A stretch of DNA of 64,000 nt from assembly GCA_009720755.1 (NCBI GenBank), contig WNKV01000020.1, forward strand, positions 1 through 64,000. The letters run 5' to 3'. The notes below the pieces were generated by a model. It saw nothing but the letters and a program-made list of their open reading frames with translations. It did not search any database and was not told the origin of the DNA. Positions 38,094 to 46,400 of this stretch are shown piece after piece (the first letter of the stretch is position 1; every line of letters starts with the position of its first letter). This DNA is from Rhodoplanes serenus (lineage in GTDB: Bacteria; Pseudomonadota; Alphaproteobacteria; Rhizobiales; Xanthobacteraceae). Both the position numbers and the translations under genes were made by a program.

Positions 38094-38119
38094 GATTGAC
38101 TGGCCACTTATTCTTCAAT

Positions 38120-39469
38120 TCAGAATGCATTTCTGCGCCAATAAGCAATCTCCTCAGCCGTCAATGTGGCTGGCAGCTCGAAGAAATCGAATCTTTCATA
38201 CATTGGGCGTAGCGCCTTATCGACAATTTCGGGCAACGTATCCCTTATTGATCCGAGCGGGACCGTTAAACGGGCCGTGTACTCCTTTTGGTGTGTTTTA
38301 TGGCCGGAGAACAGCACTCTTCGTGGGTTGCCGATAGAATTGAGCTCGCGCTCGCTGAGCCCTGACCACTGAAGATCAAAGTCGACAAATCCATCTTTTA
38401 ATTTTAATTCTCTGGCGAGATTGGCCGCGTGTGTAAGGCCGTCTGCCAAGCGCCAAGTAGGAGTGGTGATATCCAGGTGCTTGCCCGGCTCCTGGAGGTC
38501 TGGATGGGAGTCTTCGTTAAGGCCGCGGATCATGAAGGCCTTGCCGTCGGCAGACACGCGCCAAAAATCGAGAGTGTCCGGAGATCGTTGCTCTGCGTCC
38601 TTGTCGCGCACCAGAAACGCTTCGATCACATCGTCGACCGGATAGGGCCGAATCGGATCTCTTTCGATGATCGGCCAGTTAGGCCAGCCCGAATGCCGCA
38701 CCTGAGCATTTCGCAAGGCTTCTAGTAGCTGCCGCAAGTTCGGACGTTCAAACGGTCCCTTCAGTTGGTAAGCGAACCGATAGTGCCCTAGCGGAAACCT
38801 GGCCGGGTGTTTAGGTGGTAGGCCGTTCAGGAGCCGGCTCCAGCGGCCCATCGATTCTTTGATCCATCGGTCGAGGAGTTCGGAGTCCGAGACGGAGGCG
38901 GTGGCCGTAGGCCCTCCCGCCATGATCGCGCGGAAGCGGTCAAGGAGGTCTTCGCTGCCGTTGCGGATGCATCTGTCAAACAGCGCTTGCCACTCATCTG
39001 GACCGCCGGGCTCCTCGGACTTCGGCCCAGGCTTTCGGATGTAGACGCGGCCGCTTTTGAGTGTGCTCTTGTCTTGTGGGCCTCCTCGTGCCGCCATGAT
39101 GGGCACCCGGTGGCCTCCCGGGACACTAATTACCGGGTACTCTTCGCCGGAGGTGGGGTGTGATACCATAGTAACAGCGCAGTGAATCGGCGGCCTCAAG
39201 TAAGCGCTGCTGATGTTGTTGATGCCGTCTGTGGAGTAGGCGTCGAGCGCCGCAGGGCGCGGAGTTGCAGGCGAAAATCTGCCATCTGCAAGCTGCTCAA
39301 ATCCGATGATGATCGTTCCGCCCCCGTGGTTCGCAAGCGCAATGATGGCCTGCGCGAGCTTCGCTTTGTGCTCGTTCTCCGAAAGGACAAGCCACTCTTT
39401 TATCTCTACGGCGAGTTCCTCTGTGGGGCTTAGGAGAAGTTCACTGATGCGGGTCGGTTCGAATGCCAT
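38120..39469 (-). CDS. AlbA_2/Schlafen-type protein, putative defence component
   Basis: 449 residues. The N-terminal ~165 are an AlbA_2 (Schlafen-like) domain: EELAVEIKEWLVLSENEHKAKLAQAIIALANHGGGTIIIGF at about 17-57, where the E.K..L..S and ALAN.GGG features are diagnostic, and YIRKPGPKSEEP near 147. The rest is an unassigned region with WPNWPI and FDFFELP segments. Schlafen-type domains bind or cleave RNA or act as regulators, and occur in several phage-defence loci. The start overlaps the TIR gene stop by one base (TGATG), so the two are coupled. Confidence 0.82.
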   Translation of the reverse strand: MAFEPTRISELLLSPTEELAVEIKEWLVLSENEHKAKLAQAIIALANHGGGTIIIGFEQLADGRFSPATPRPAALDAYSTDGINNISSAYLRPPIHCAVTMVSHPTSGEEYPVISVPGGHRVPIMAARGGPQDKSTLKSGRVYIRKPGPKSEEPGGPDEWQALFDRCIRNGSEDLLDRFRAIMAGGPTATASVSDSELLDRWIKESMGRWSRLLNGLPPKHPARFPLGHYRFAYQLKGPFERPNLRQLLEALRNAQVRHSGWPNWPIIERDPIRPYPVDDVIEAFLVRDKDAEQRSPDTLDFWRVSADGKAFMIRGLNEDSHPDLQEPGKHLDITTPTWRLADGLTHAANLARELKLKDGFVDFDLQWSGLSERELNSIGNPRRVLFSGHKTHQKEYTARLTVPLGSIRDTLPEIVDKALRPMYERFDFFELPATLTAEEIAYWRRNAF

Positions 39470-40365
39470 CAGGCCATCACCTTATTCCAATCGATCACAT
39501 GTCCGATCGCCTGAAGCTCCTGGCCAAGCCTGCGCTTCCATGCTCCTCCTGCGTCGAGTGCCTCCCAAACGACCCCGGCGAAGTCGCTGGGGATTTCAAC
39601 ATCGCCTCTCTTAAGGGCACAAACACGCTCGCGGCCGAGGCGGCCGAGGAAGTAGCCGAGTTCGAGGAGCACGTTCTGACGAGCGCGCGGCTCCAGAGCG
39701 CCTCCCTTGGTGCACCCCTCGTCATCCGGGGTGAGAAGCACGACGGCAAAGCTGACATCGCTATTGGCCTCCACCTTCTCGATGACGGTCCGCCCCCGGT
39801 TGGCTTGCTCATGCAAAATAATCGGCTCGAAGCCGAGGGTCTGCAGGAAGCGGGCGACAGATTCGCGTGCACCCTCGTCATGCCCATGAACAATGAAGAT
39901 CTTAGTGCTTAGAGGCATGACGATCTTCGCCTTTGTGTTTCCGCGAGCAAGGATGTACGCTTTATAGTCTCGAATAAACGGAATGATCAACTGACCGGTA
40001 ACGTTGTGAATGGCCGATATTATGTGATTGTTTGTGTAGAAGTAGGTAAATCCGAATTGGACCATGTCGTCGGGATTGGCGGCGAACTTCTGGATGAGGA
40101 GCAGGGTGAGGCCCATGACGTGTTCTTGGCTATCTGGCCAAAGAAGCTGCGCGCTCCCAACCATGGAACCCTGCGTCTTCTCGCTCTCTTTAAGAAATCC
40201 GTCCAAGCTGACGTCCCGGGTGAGGACGTCATTTGTAGAAGTCAGATCGGAATGCTGTAGAAGCTGTGCCAACCGCTTTAGAGGACGACTAAATGACTGA
40301 AGCTGCGAGGATTGCAGATCAAGTACAGCGTCGTTAATCTGCTTGAAAAGGTCGTTTTCAACCAT
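39469..40365 (-). CDS. TIR-like protein (PF10137/Cap12 type), predicted NADase
   Basis: 298 residues. The C-terminal domain from 154 on: KIFIVHGHDEGARESVARFL (155-174), LHEQANRGRTVIEKVE (184-199) with the glutamate expected for NAD+ cleavage, VVLLTPDDEG (208-217), and ARQNVLLELGYFLGRLGRERV (228-248). This is the predicted nucleotide-binding TIR-like family used by CBASS Cap12 and Pycsar effectors. The N-terminal 150 residues are not STING or a cyclic-nucleotide domain that I can recognise, and no cyclase gene is nearby. Flanked by coupled genes on both sides (TGATG junctions). Confidence 0.85.
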   Translation of the reverse strand: MVENDLFKQINDAVLDLQSSQLQSFSRPLKRLAQLLQHSDLTSTNDVLTRDVSLDGFLKESEKTQGSMVGSAQLLWPDSQEHVMGLTLLLIQKFAANPDDMVQFGFTYFYTNNHIISAIHNVTGQLIIPFIRDYKAYILARGNTKAKIVMPLSTKIFIVHGHDEGARESVARFLQTLGFEPIILHEQANRGRTVIEKVEANSDVSFAVVLLTPDDEGCTKGGALEPRARQNVLLELGYFLGRLGRERVCALKRGDVEIPSDFAGVVWEALDAGGAWKRRLGQELQAIGHVIDWNKVMA

Positions 40366-40649
40366 CAGCCATTATCGCCCTTTAACCTCGCGCCAGCCGC
40401 CTGTTCGAGGATTGCAGCACGATATTGTTCTTTCATCTGGTCCACCAAGGGGGCCACAAGAGTGTTGCGGGCATACATACCGAGTCGCTCATCGATCAGG
40501 CGATTAAATTCTGCAATCGCTGCCTCGATACTAGCCGGATCGCTCGGATTGAAGCTGACAGTTCCGAGGGTTCCGTCTAGTCCCTTCATGGCATTAGAGG
40601 CTTCTTCAAGCTCCTGCTGCAACTCTTCCAGCCCTTCGATTTTAAACAT
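40365..40649 (-). CDS. Small helical protein of the TIR operon
   Basis: 94 residues from the ATG at 40649, with AGGAGG 7 nt upstream. FKIEGLEELQQELEEASNAMKGLDG is a short coiled coil, and the remainder is helical (EAAIAEFNRLIDERLGMYARNTLVAPLVDQMKEQYRAAILEQA). No known domain. The stop overlaps the TIR start by one base, so it is probably made in step with the TIR protein, perhaps as a partner or inhibitor. Confidence 0.72.
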   Translation of the reverse strand: MFKIEGLEELQQELEEASNAMKGLDGTLGTVSFNPSDPASIEAAIAEFNRLIDERLGMYARNTLVAPLVDQMKEQYRAAILEQAAGARLKGDNG

Positions 40650-40751
40650 GCACCGTCCTCCTGCATCGTTTTCGAACGATCGCAATATACTCCTTACTGA
40701 TTACTAAACGAGTTAAATATGCTGGTTGATCATCAACTTGAGGCCACGCCA

Positions 40752-40982
40752 CTAGAAGATACCCTGAAAAGTGAGGTGGATCGGAAGCTCGTCGGGATTA
40801 CTCTGCCGATACGCCTCAACTTTCTCCGCAAACTCTACGATGAACGCTTCGACACTCCGCCGCCCTTGGGCGATGCCACGAAACGTGAGTTCGTAGGCGT
40901 CCCCGGTATTCTCGGCGTTCGCGAGAGTCGCATGTTGCAGGCCCGTGAATGCTTTCAGCACTTCCTTCGGAACATCGGCCAC
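40752..40982 (-). CDS. Small hypothetical protein upstream of the TIR operon
   Basis: 76 residues with a GTG start at 40982; GGAGG 7 nt upstream makes the start convincing. KEVLKAFTGLQHATLANAENTGDAYELTFRGI followed by SVEAFIVEFAEKVEAYRQSN suggests a compact alpha/beta protein. No family recognised. It ends 102 bp before the coiled-coil gene and may belong to the same transcript. Confidence 0.6.
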   Translation of the reverse strand: MADVPKEVLKAFTGLQHATLANAENTGDAYELTFRGIAQGRRSVEAFIVEFAEKVEAYRQSNPDELPIHLTFQGIF

Positions 40983-41209
40983 GACACAACCTCCAGGCTG
41001 GGTATGGTCATATGGACGCGCGGCAATCGCGTCGGGTCAAGCCCTGTGGCCTGAGATGGCGTGGAAAACCGTTGAGAACCAATTCGACCTCAAGCTGGGG
41101 GCACTCCCTCCTCGAAGAATGGCGTGGTCTTGCGCGAGGGATCGAAGCCCGGAGGGCGGAGACGCATCGCGGCTCCGTTCACGAGAGCCCGGCCCGTAGG
41201 GACGCGCGA

Positions 41210-41746
41210 TTACTTCAGCAATTTGAGACGCGCTGTGATCAGGGTTGCTGGCACGAAGTTCAATGGATCGTCGCGCCAAATCTCAAGGCATTTCGCGAGG
41301 TCGTGGGGGTGGACGCTTCTGTTCTGCTGAAGCTGGTCAACGACCCACAACACGCCATGAGACTCGATCTTAAACCGGGCGGCCGTCGTCTTAAGCGCGG
41401 CATCGCCCGTCAGAAGGATAGCTGCTTCGAAACTCTCCGCGAGCGCGAGCGAGAAGCAGTCTTCGAGGGAAAGTTTCCCGTAGCTCAAGCGCAGCGAACT
41501 GGCTCGGGTGACCTGTTCGGGCGTGAGGTCTATCACCTCGAATCCCTCGGCCTGCAGAAACTCCCAATCTTGTGCAGAAAAGTCTAAAAGCTCATTTTCC
41601 TTGATAGGGAGAGGGACGACGAAACGGTAGGGCAACGCAAGCATAGGCTCAATAATGAAGCCCTTGCGCAGGTCGATAAGACACGACGCATCGTTTATCA
41701 CAACCCGCAGGGGCTCACTGGGGGCCCTTGAACTGCTGCTCGACAT
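41210..41746 (-). CDS. PIN-domain protein, probable toxin
   Basis: 178 residues. PIN acidic residues are visible: INDASCLIDLRKG near 17-29, LSYGKLSLEDCFSLALAE near 92-108 and ILLTGDAALKTTAARF near 114-129. VapC-like PIN proteins cleave RNA. It overlaps the end of the XRE-ImmA/IrrE gene by 32 bp. Pairs of XRE/COG2856 proteins with PIN-fold proteins are a known toxin-antitoxin arrangement, the XRE-peptidase acting as regulator and antitoxin. Confidence 0.78.
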   Translation of the reverse strand: MSSSSSRAPSEPLRVVINDASCLIDLRKGFIIEPMLALPYRFVVPLPIKENELLDFSAQDWEFLQAEGFEVIDLTPEQVTRASSLRLSYGKLSLEDCFSLALAESFEAAILLTGDAALKTTAARFKIESHGVLWVVDQLQQNRSVHPHDLAKCLEIWRDDPLNFVPATLITARLKLLK

Positions 41747-42788
41747 ACGCGAGAGGCTTTCTTAACAGGGCTGCCGCCTTGGTTGGGGGAATCAACCCTT
41801 CCGCCAAAGCGCGGAACACGTATCCCTCGAATCGTTGCGGGATTTCAAGCGCAACGAAGCCCTCACGCTCAGTAAGCGGCGCGGGCTCTTCCTTCAACCA
41901 CTTGCGTATACGTGGATTACGGAACAGGTTTTTGTAATTTAACTCCGAGATGATGCCCAGATCACGAAGACGCGACAAGAGCGCCATCATTGAAACACCA
42001 TAGATGTGCTTGAGTCGAACAAGCTCCTGAAACGCGAAGGAACTTCGCTCCTTGCCGACCTCATTTTCAAGGTGTTCGGCAGGAACCAGAAATGCTGCCG
42101 CAAAGCGATCCATCGCCTTCTCGAATTTGCCGGTGCGAACTTCCTTGATGGCCGAGTGGGCCAGCTCGTGAGCCAGGGTGAACCTGTCCCGCTCCACGTT
42201 GAAGGAGTTGATGACGATTACGGGAACGTCTGGCCGGTCACCGCCACGTTTGACGTGGCAAGTCACCCCCGAAAACCCGTCAGGGAGGTTGATCTTCAGA
42301 ACACGGATGTTCCGCTCCTCAAGGAGCGCGGTCATGCTGGGAATTGGGTCGCCCCCTAGATCCCACCGTTTCCGTAGACTCCTGGCTTCCCTCTCGGCCT
42401 CCGCGGGTTCTTGGAGGACTGCATGGGGGATGGTTTCGAGGGTCCTGGATTGGTTCGGGAGGTCCAAAATCTCTTCAATCGCTAGATAGCGTTCGACATG
42501 ATCGATGACCTCGGTTTCCACCAAGGCACGCTCCTGGTCGGTGGTGCTGGAACGTTTCCGGAACTCGATGCCGTCCAGTCCGGCCACCTGACCTTCCAAC
42601 AGAAAATCTAGAGACACTCCAAGAGACTTTCCCAGCGCTACCAATACGCTGGAACTTGGCATCATTTTACCATTCTCATATTTGTTGATGGCTTGTGCTG
42701 AAATTTTGCTGTCGAGCCGCTCTGAAAGCGCCGCAAGCGAGAGACCTGCGCGCCGTCGGGCAAGTCTGAGCCGGTCGCCAAATGCCAT
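41715..42788 (-). CDS. XRE regulator fused to ImmA/IrrE metallopeptidase (COG2856)
   Basis: 357 residues. HTH at about 5-60 (FGDRLRLARRRAGLSLAALSERLDSKISAQAINKYENGKMMPS), then the ImmA/IrrE zinc peptidase with HELAHSAIKE near 213-222 (HExxH type) and RFAAAFLVPAEHL near 234. ImmA-type enzymes cleave repressors to induce mobile elements; in TA pairs the protein acts as antitoxin. Divergent from the DUF2188 gene across a short region that holds a CCTACC/GGTAGG dyad. Confidence 0.88.
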   Translation of the reverse strand: MAFGDRLRLARRRAGLSLAALSERLDSKISAQAINKYENGKMMPSSSVLVALGKSLGVSLDFLLEGQVAGLDGIEFRKRSSTTDQERALVETEVIDHVERYLAIEEILDLPNQSRTLETIPHAVLQEPAEAEREARSLRKRWDLGGDPIPSMTALLEERNIRVLKINLPDGFSGVTCHVKRGGDRPDVPVIVINSFNVERDRFTLAHELAHSAIKEVRTGKFEKAMDRFAAAFLVPAEHLENEVGKERSSFAFQELVRLKHIYGVSMMALLSRLRDLGIISELNYKNLFRNPRIRKWLKEEPAPLTEREGFVALEIPQRFEGYVFRALAEGLIPPTKAAALLRKPLAYVEQQFKGPQ

Positions 42789-42843
42789 TGTGATGCTCTC
42801 CCGTCCTCGGTTGACAACTGCATTTTTGCGGCTTATTCATCAA

Positions 42844-42861
42844 CCTACCGTTGATGGTAGG
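42844..42861. promoter_or_regulatory. Candidate XRE operator
   Basis: CCTACCGTTGATGGTAGG, a perfect 6-bp inverted repeat with a 6-nt spacer, in the 118-bp divergent region. TTGACA (42811) with TATTCA (42834) 17 nt later is a plausible plus-strand promoter just before it. Confidence 0.6.
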
Positions 42862-42906
42862 ACAACAACTCTTCCCCATCAACCCCCGGAACGGAGAAAT
42901 GAGCAA

Positions 42907-43131
42907 ATGAGCGGTAAAAATCAGTATGTGGTGCGGCACGGCAGCAACTGGGGTGTCCGCGGTGAGGGAAATTCCCGGCTCACCGGCGTTTTCGACACCC
43001 AGCAGGAAGCGATCGAGCGCGCCAAGCCGATCGCCCAGAGGGAAGGCGCCGAACTGCGAATCCAGGGTGGCGATGGCAAGTTCCGCGAGGCGTGGAGCTA
43101 CGGGAACGACCCCTGCCCGCCGAAGGGCTGA
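42907..43131 (+). CDS. DUF2188-like small protein
   Basis: 74 residues. YVVRHGSNWGVRGEGNSRLTGVFDTQQEAIERAKPIAQREGAELRIQG and GKFREAWSYGNDP follow the DUF2188 pattern (HPDGGWAVK..A.RA...f.Tq.eAi..ar.ia...g.el.ih..dGkir...syG.dp). GGAG lies 10 nt upstream. Function unknown; common on mobile elements and near ImmA/IrrE genes. Confidence 0.82.
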   Translation: MSGKNQYVVRHGSNWGVRGEGNSRLTGVFDTQQEAIERAKPIAQREGAELRIQGGDGKFREAWSYGNDPCPPKG

Positions 43132-43145
43132 CCGGAGAAGCGCTC

Positions 43146-44180
43146 ATGTCCAGCCAATTCATGCCAGTCCCTTGGCAGCGAAACCTCAGGAAAATTCCTC
43201 AGCACGTCCAGGCCAAACTGGCAGCAGCACCGGCCACAGCGCAATTCGTGGCCGGGGTGGTCAAGGTTGTGAAGGTCGACGCCCTGGCTCGCGGCGAACT
43301 GCATCACCTCGGCATGGGCGTCAGCAACGGCGCCGTGACGTTCTCTGCTCGCGTGGCTCTGAACGAAAGGGCCGGACCGTACTCCAACAAGAATCAGAAC
43401 GGATGGGAGGTCGTCCACCGGGACCTGCCGATGGTCACGCGGTCGTTCAGCGTCGAGACGCCAAACTTCGGCGACCCTTCGAAGGGCTATCACACGGTGT
43501 GGGTCGACCGCGAGGTGTATCAGCGTGATTACATCGATCCACCCGGCTTCGCCTTCCTGATCGAGAAAGTGAAGGAGAGCCGTGCCGGTGAAGTCGTGTT
43601 CAAGGTGGTCGTCGACTTTCCGCTGAATCGGGCCGACCCGGACTTCGAAGACAATCTCTTCTTCGCGCTGAACCTGCTGCAGGAGAACCTTGGGGCCGCC
43701 GACATCCTGCTGAAGGATGCCAGCGTCACCGACTTGCTCTCGCCGCTAACGCTGGACTGGGAGATATTCCCTCCGGGGACGGTCGACGAGGTCGTGAGCC
43801 GCGCGGTTAAGGGGCTCCGCAATCCGACGCGGGAGCAGGAACAGACTGTCAGGGCTCGCTTGGCGCTCTTCAACAGGCTCAAGCCTGTCCGGTACGTCCA
43901 AGGGCGCGGCAGCATGAACCACTACATCGGCGCGCTGTTCGCAGACGATCTGGTTGTCTTCGAGAACGTCCGGTACGGCAACGCCCTGTATGTTCTGTAC
44001 GAGGGTTGGGACGCCGTGTCGAAGCGCTCCAGGATCGATCTGCTGAAGTGCCGGGATGTCCGCTTCGATCGGTTCGTGCACGGACCCGGCTGGGAGCAAC
44101 GGTTTTCCAGGCACATTCGTGCGGAGAAGCGGAAGCGCAACCTGGGCGGCGACGAAGGCACTCTGTTCAACGTCGCCTAA
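43146..44180 (+). CDS. Hypothetical protein, 344 residues
   Basis: Start at the ATG at 43146, 14 bp after the DUF2188 gene. No signal peptide or membrane segment. N-terminal half rich in beta strand (VKVDALARGELHHLGMGVSNGAVTFSARVAL), with a central NRADPDFEDNLFFALNLLQENLG and a C-terminal part (FADDLVVFENVRYGNALYVLYEGWDAVSKRSRIDLL, then HIRAEKRKRNL). I do not recognise the family. Convergent with the nuclease-like gene 27 bp away. Confidence 0.65.
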   Translation: MSSQFMPVPWQRNLRKIPQHVQAKLAAAPATAQFVAGVVKVVKVDALARGELHHLGMGVSNGAVTFSARVALNERAGPYSNKNQNGWEVVHRDLPMVTRSFSVETPNFGDPSKGYHTVWVDREVYQRDYIDPPGFAFLIEKVKESRAGEVVFKVVVDFPLNRADPDFEDNLFFALNLLQENLGAADILLKDASVTDLLSPLTLDWEIFPPGTVDEVVSRAVKGLRNPTREQEQTVRARLALFNRLKPVRYVQGRGSMNHYIGALFADDLVVFENVRYGNALYVLYEGWDAVSKRSRIDLLKCRDVRFDRFVHGPGWEQRFSRHIRAEKRKRNLGGDEGTLFNVA

Positions 44181-44207
44181 CAACCGTCGGCCGCAACACC
44201 GGCCGAC

Positions 44208-44714
44208 TCAGAGCGCGACAGATCGCACAAATGCGAGATAGAACGGCTCCGTCAGCAAAACCGGCATAGCCGCATCCAGCGGCAGCGTGAGGGTGAGACA
44301 CCCTCCCCGCCGCACGGCCGGAACGTCGTCGAGCCTGTCGAGCCTCACCCAATAGCCCTGCGGACCGCCCTCGGGATCGAGACAGGCGAAGTACACCGTC
44401 AGATGGAATAGGCGGGCGAATGTCCGGAGCTTCTGGACCTCCGCCACGTCGAATATCAGGCCCTCCGGGTAGACCGTCTTCGCCTTTACGTCGAAAGCGA
44501 TCAGACCGACGCCTGGGATGCCGACCAGGTAGTCCGGGCGCTTGATCTGACCGCGCAGCGGCACCGGGACGGTCAACGGCGACTGCTCGACGTAGAGGTG
44601 CGGCAGCACGGCCGAATCCAGCCAGGTGCGGAAGGCCTGCTCGGCCTGCGCACCCTTGGCGATGTCGGCCGGGTCGACAACACGGCGCGCTCTCCGGACA
44701 CGGGGCTTGTTCAT
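44208..44714 (-). CDS. PD-(D/E)XK-like nuclease domain protein
   Basis: 168 residues. KRPDYLVGIPGVGLIAFDVKAKT near 58-80 fits the PD...(D/E)xK active site of restriction-like nucleases, with AFRTWLDSAVLPHLY supplying the preceding helix glutamine/acid region. The tail has alternating strands. It might be a small restriction or DNA-processing enzyme; the fold is inferred from the motif only. Confidence 0.58.
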   Translation of the reverse strand: MNKPRVRRARRVVDPADIAKGAQAEQAFRTWLDSAVLPHLYVEQSPLTVPVPLRGQIKRPDYLVGIPGVGLIAFDVKAKTVYPEGLIFDVAEVQKLRTFARLFHLTVYFACLDPEGGPQGYWVRLDRLDDVPAVRRGGCLTLTLPLDAAMPVLLTEPFYLAFVRSVAL

Positions 44715-45515
44715 ATCCGCCTATGCGCGGCGCCAGGAGCGCATCCCGACAACGCGGCGTGCGCCCGGCTGGCGCTGGAAGGCACCTGCCCCAAGCGCCA
44801 GGCCGCCGGGGCCGGGGGTGCGGGGGCGGCTTTGGAGCGCCCCGCAGGCCTGCTGGAAGGCCGGAGGCCCTAAGCAGGGCTTGGGAAGGGTTCGGGGAGG
44901 GCTGCCCTCCCCGATCGCCGGGCGTGTCCCGGCGAACTCTACGGCAAAGCCGCCGTCACTACTGCGAAGCTCTTAGGTAGTGACGGCGGCGGCCCGCGAA
45001 CGCGACGCCCGCCACCAACAGCGCGGAATTCCGCCAAGCCCGGCCCGTTCTGCAGCTGTGGCACCGCCCTGTCAGAAACGAGTGCTGGCGAGTGCCAGAA
45101 GGAAGAGCATGGGCTGGCATGGGCCCATGCCGGTAACACGCCGCCGGGCCATCGGGCCGGGGAAGTCGGGACACACACGGCCTTCGGGCCACGACCAATT
45201 CAATGGAGAGAACCATGACGATGTTCATCATCGACGCGAGCCGGGCGCATCCCGGCAAGAGAGCTGATCGGCGTGACCCATCGGGCAACACCCACAGCCA
45301 TCCGTAGAGGAAAGCGAATTCAGGACGGCCCATAGAAGGCGGCGCGAGCAGGCATTGGAAGAGCCCGGCAGCGTCCCCAGGACCAACGAATTGCTGACCA
45401 AGGAAAGGAGCGACGGTCCAGCTAACCGGAATGCCTGACCAACTCCGCTGAGAAGCGGGCGGCGTGTTGCTACGGCACACGGCGCGGTCATCAACACTAA
45501 ACGAAAGTACGAGAT
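44715..45515. other. 800-bp region without a confident gene
   Basis: Frames here are Gly/Arg/Pro-rich shadows. The region holds a GGGGAGGG...CCCTCCCC hairpin near 44894-44914, the 14-bp stem at 44949-44990, and a possible leader peptide of 30 codons at 45215-45307 behind GGAGAG. The stretch 45240-45490 is rich in short GC stems and could be a structured RNA, but it matches no family I know. Confidence 0.45.
44949..44990. repeat. Perfect 14-bp inverted repeat, 14-nt loop
   Basis: GCCGCCGTCACTAC at 44949-44962 and GTAGTGACGGCGGC at 44977-44990. No T-run on either side makes a simple terminator less likely. It could be a double-strand origin for the rolling-circle Rep, a recombinase site for the integrase at 45516, or an RNA hairpin. 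Confidence 0.75.
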
Positions 45516-46400
45516 GTGGACGCACTGGCGTTCGACCTAAAAAACATCACCCTCGCCGCGGGCGAGGGTTCCTACGTGACGCGCGCGCAGCGTCACCGGG
45601 GCTTGCAGTTGATTGCGCGTGAGCTGCGGGGGCTCGGCTTCAAGCTGCCCGCCGCAGGCTCGCTCAAGCCCAAGCACATCGAGGCGCTGGTGGCGCATTG
45701 GAAGACGGCAGGTCTCTCGGCCGGGACGATCAAGAACCGCATGGGATGGGTGCGGTTCTGGGCCGGGAAGGTCCGCAAGGCGGGCGTGCTGCCGCGGGAT
45801 AACGACAGCTTGGGGATTCCGGATCGGCACAGCTTCAAGGGCAACCGGGCGCGTGTCACGGTCGGCCAGCAGCTGACCGCCCTCCCCGACCGCATGCAAC
45901 TCGCCATACGGCTGCAAATGGCGTTCGGGCTGAGGCTGGAAGAGAGTTTGAAGTTTCGGGTGAGCCAGGCCGACAGCGGCGACGCAATCGCCTTGCAGGC
46001 GAGCTGGTGCAAGGGCGGCCGGTTCCGCGAGGTGCCGATCACGCATCCGCGCCAGCGGGCGCTGCTCGAGGAGGCGCGCGCGCTCTGCGGCGACGGCTCG
46101 CTCGTGCCCGAGGGAAAGACGTTCATCGAGTACCGGAAAGAGATGGAGCACGCGACCTGGCGCGCGGGCATCCGCAACATGCACGGGCACCGCCACTGGT
46201 ACGCGCAATGGCGCTACCAGACCCTGACGGGGCGCCCTGCCCCGGCCGCAGGCGGCCCGACCTATGAGCGGCTGAGCCGGGCCGAACGGGCGGCCGACTA
46301 CCGGGCCCGGATGACGATCAGCCGTGAACTCGGCCACAATCGCCTCCAGATCACTGACACCTACCTCGGCAGCCGCTTTGCCCCGAAAGGGGGTGCGTGA
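45516..46400 (+). CDS. Tyrosine recombinase (Phage_int_N / Integrase_1 type)
   Basis: 294 residues with a GTG start. SAM-like N-terminal part (about 1-105) with SLKPKHIEALVAHWKTAGLSAGTIKNRMGWVRFWA, then the catalytic part: RLQMAFGLRLEESLKF with the first arginine near 148, ASWCKGGRFREVPI with the beta-strand lysine, HGHRHWYAQWRYQ with the H-x-x-R region, and ISRELGHNRLQITDTYLG with the final histidine and the tyrosine nucleophile. It belongs to the integrase-domain type found on plasmids and ICEs, and is intact, unlike the att-adjacent integrase. Confidence 0.87.
   Translation: MDALAFDLKNITLAAGEGSYVTRAQRHRGLQLIARELRGLGFKLPAAGSLKPKHIEALVAHWKTAGLSAGTIKNRMGWVRFWAGKVRKAGVLPRDNDSLGIPDRHSFKGNRARVTVGQQLTALPDRMQLAIRLQMAFGLRLEESLKFRVSQADSGDAIALQASWCKGGRFREVPITHPRQRALLEEARALCGDGSLVPEGKTFIEYRKEMEHATWRAGIRNMHGHRHWYAQWRYQTLTGRPAPAAGGPTYERLSRAERAADYRARMTISRELGHNRLQITDTYLGSRFAPKGGA

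Noticed and set aside
41037-41279. 80-codon minus-strand frame before the PIN gene's end
   Set aside because: Overlaps the PIN gene, lacks a ribosome binding site and has random composition.
44598-44980. Overlapping plus-strand frames after the nuclease-like gene
   Set aside because: Pro/Gly/Arg-rich and partly antisense to a real gene; the region is better described by hairpins.
45228-45497. Possible group II intron or ncRNA in the gene-free stretch
   Set aside because: Several short stems are present, but I cannot find a domain V-like hairpin or a reverse-transcriptase gene; kept only as a note on possible structure.
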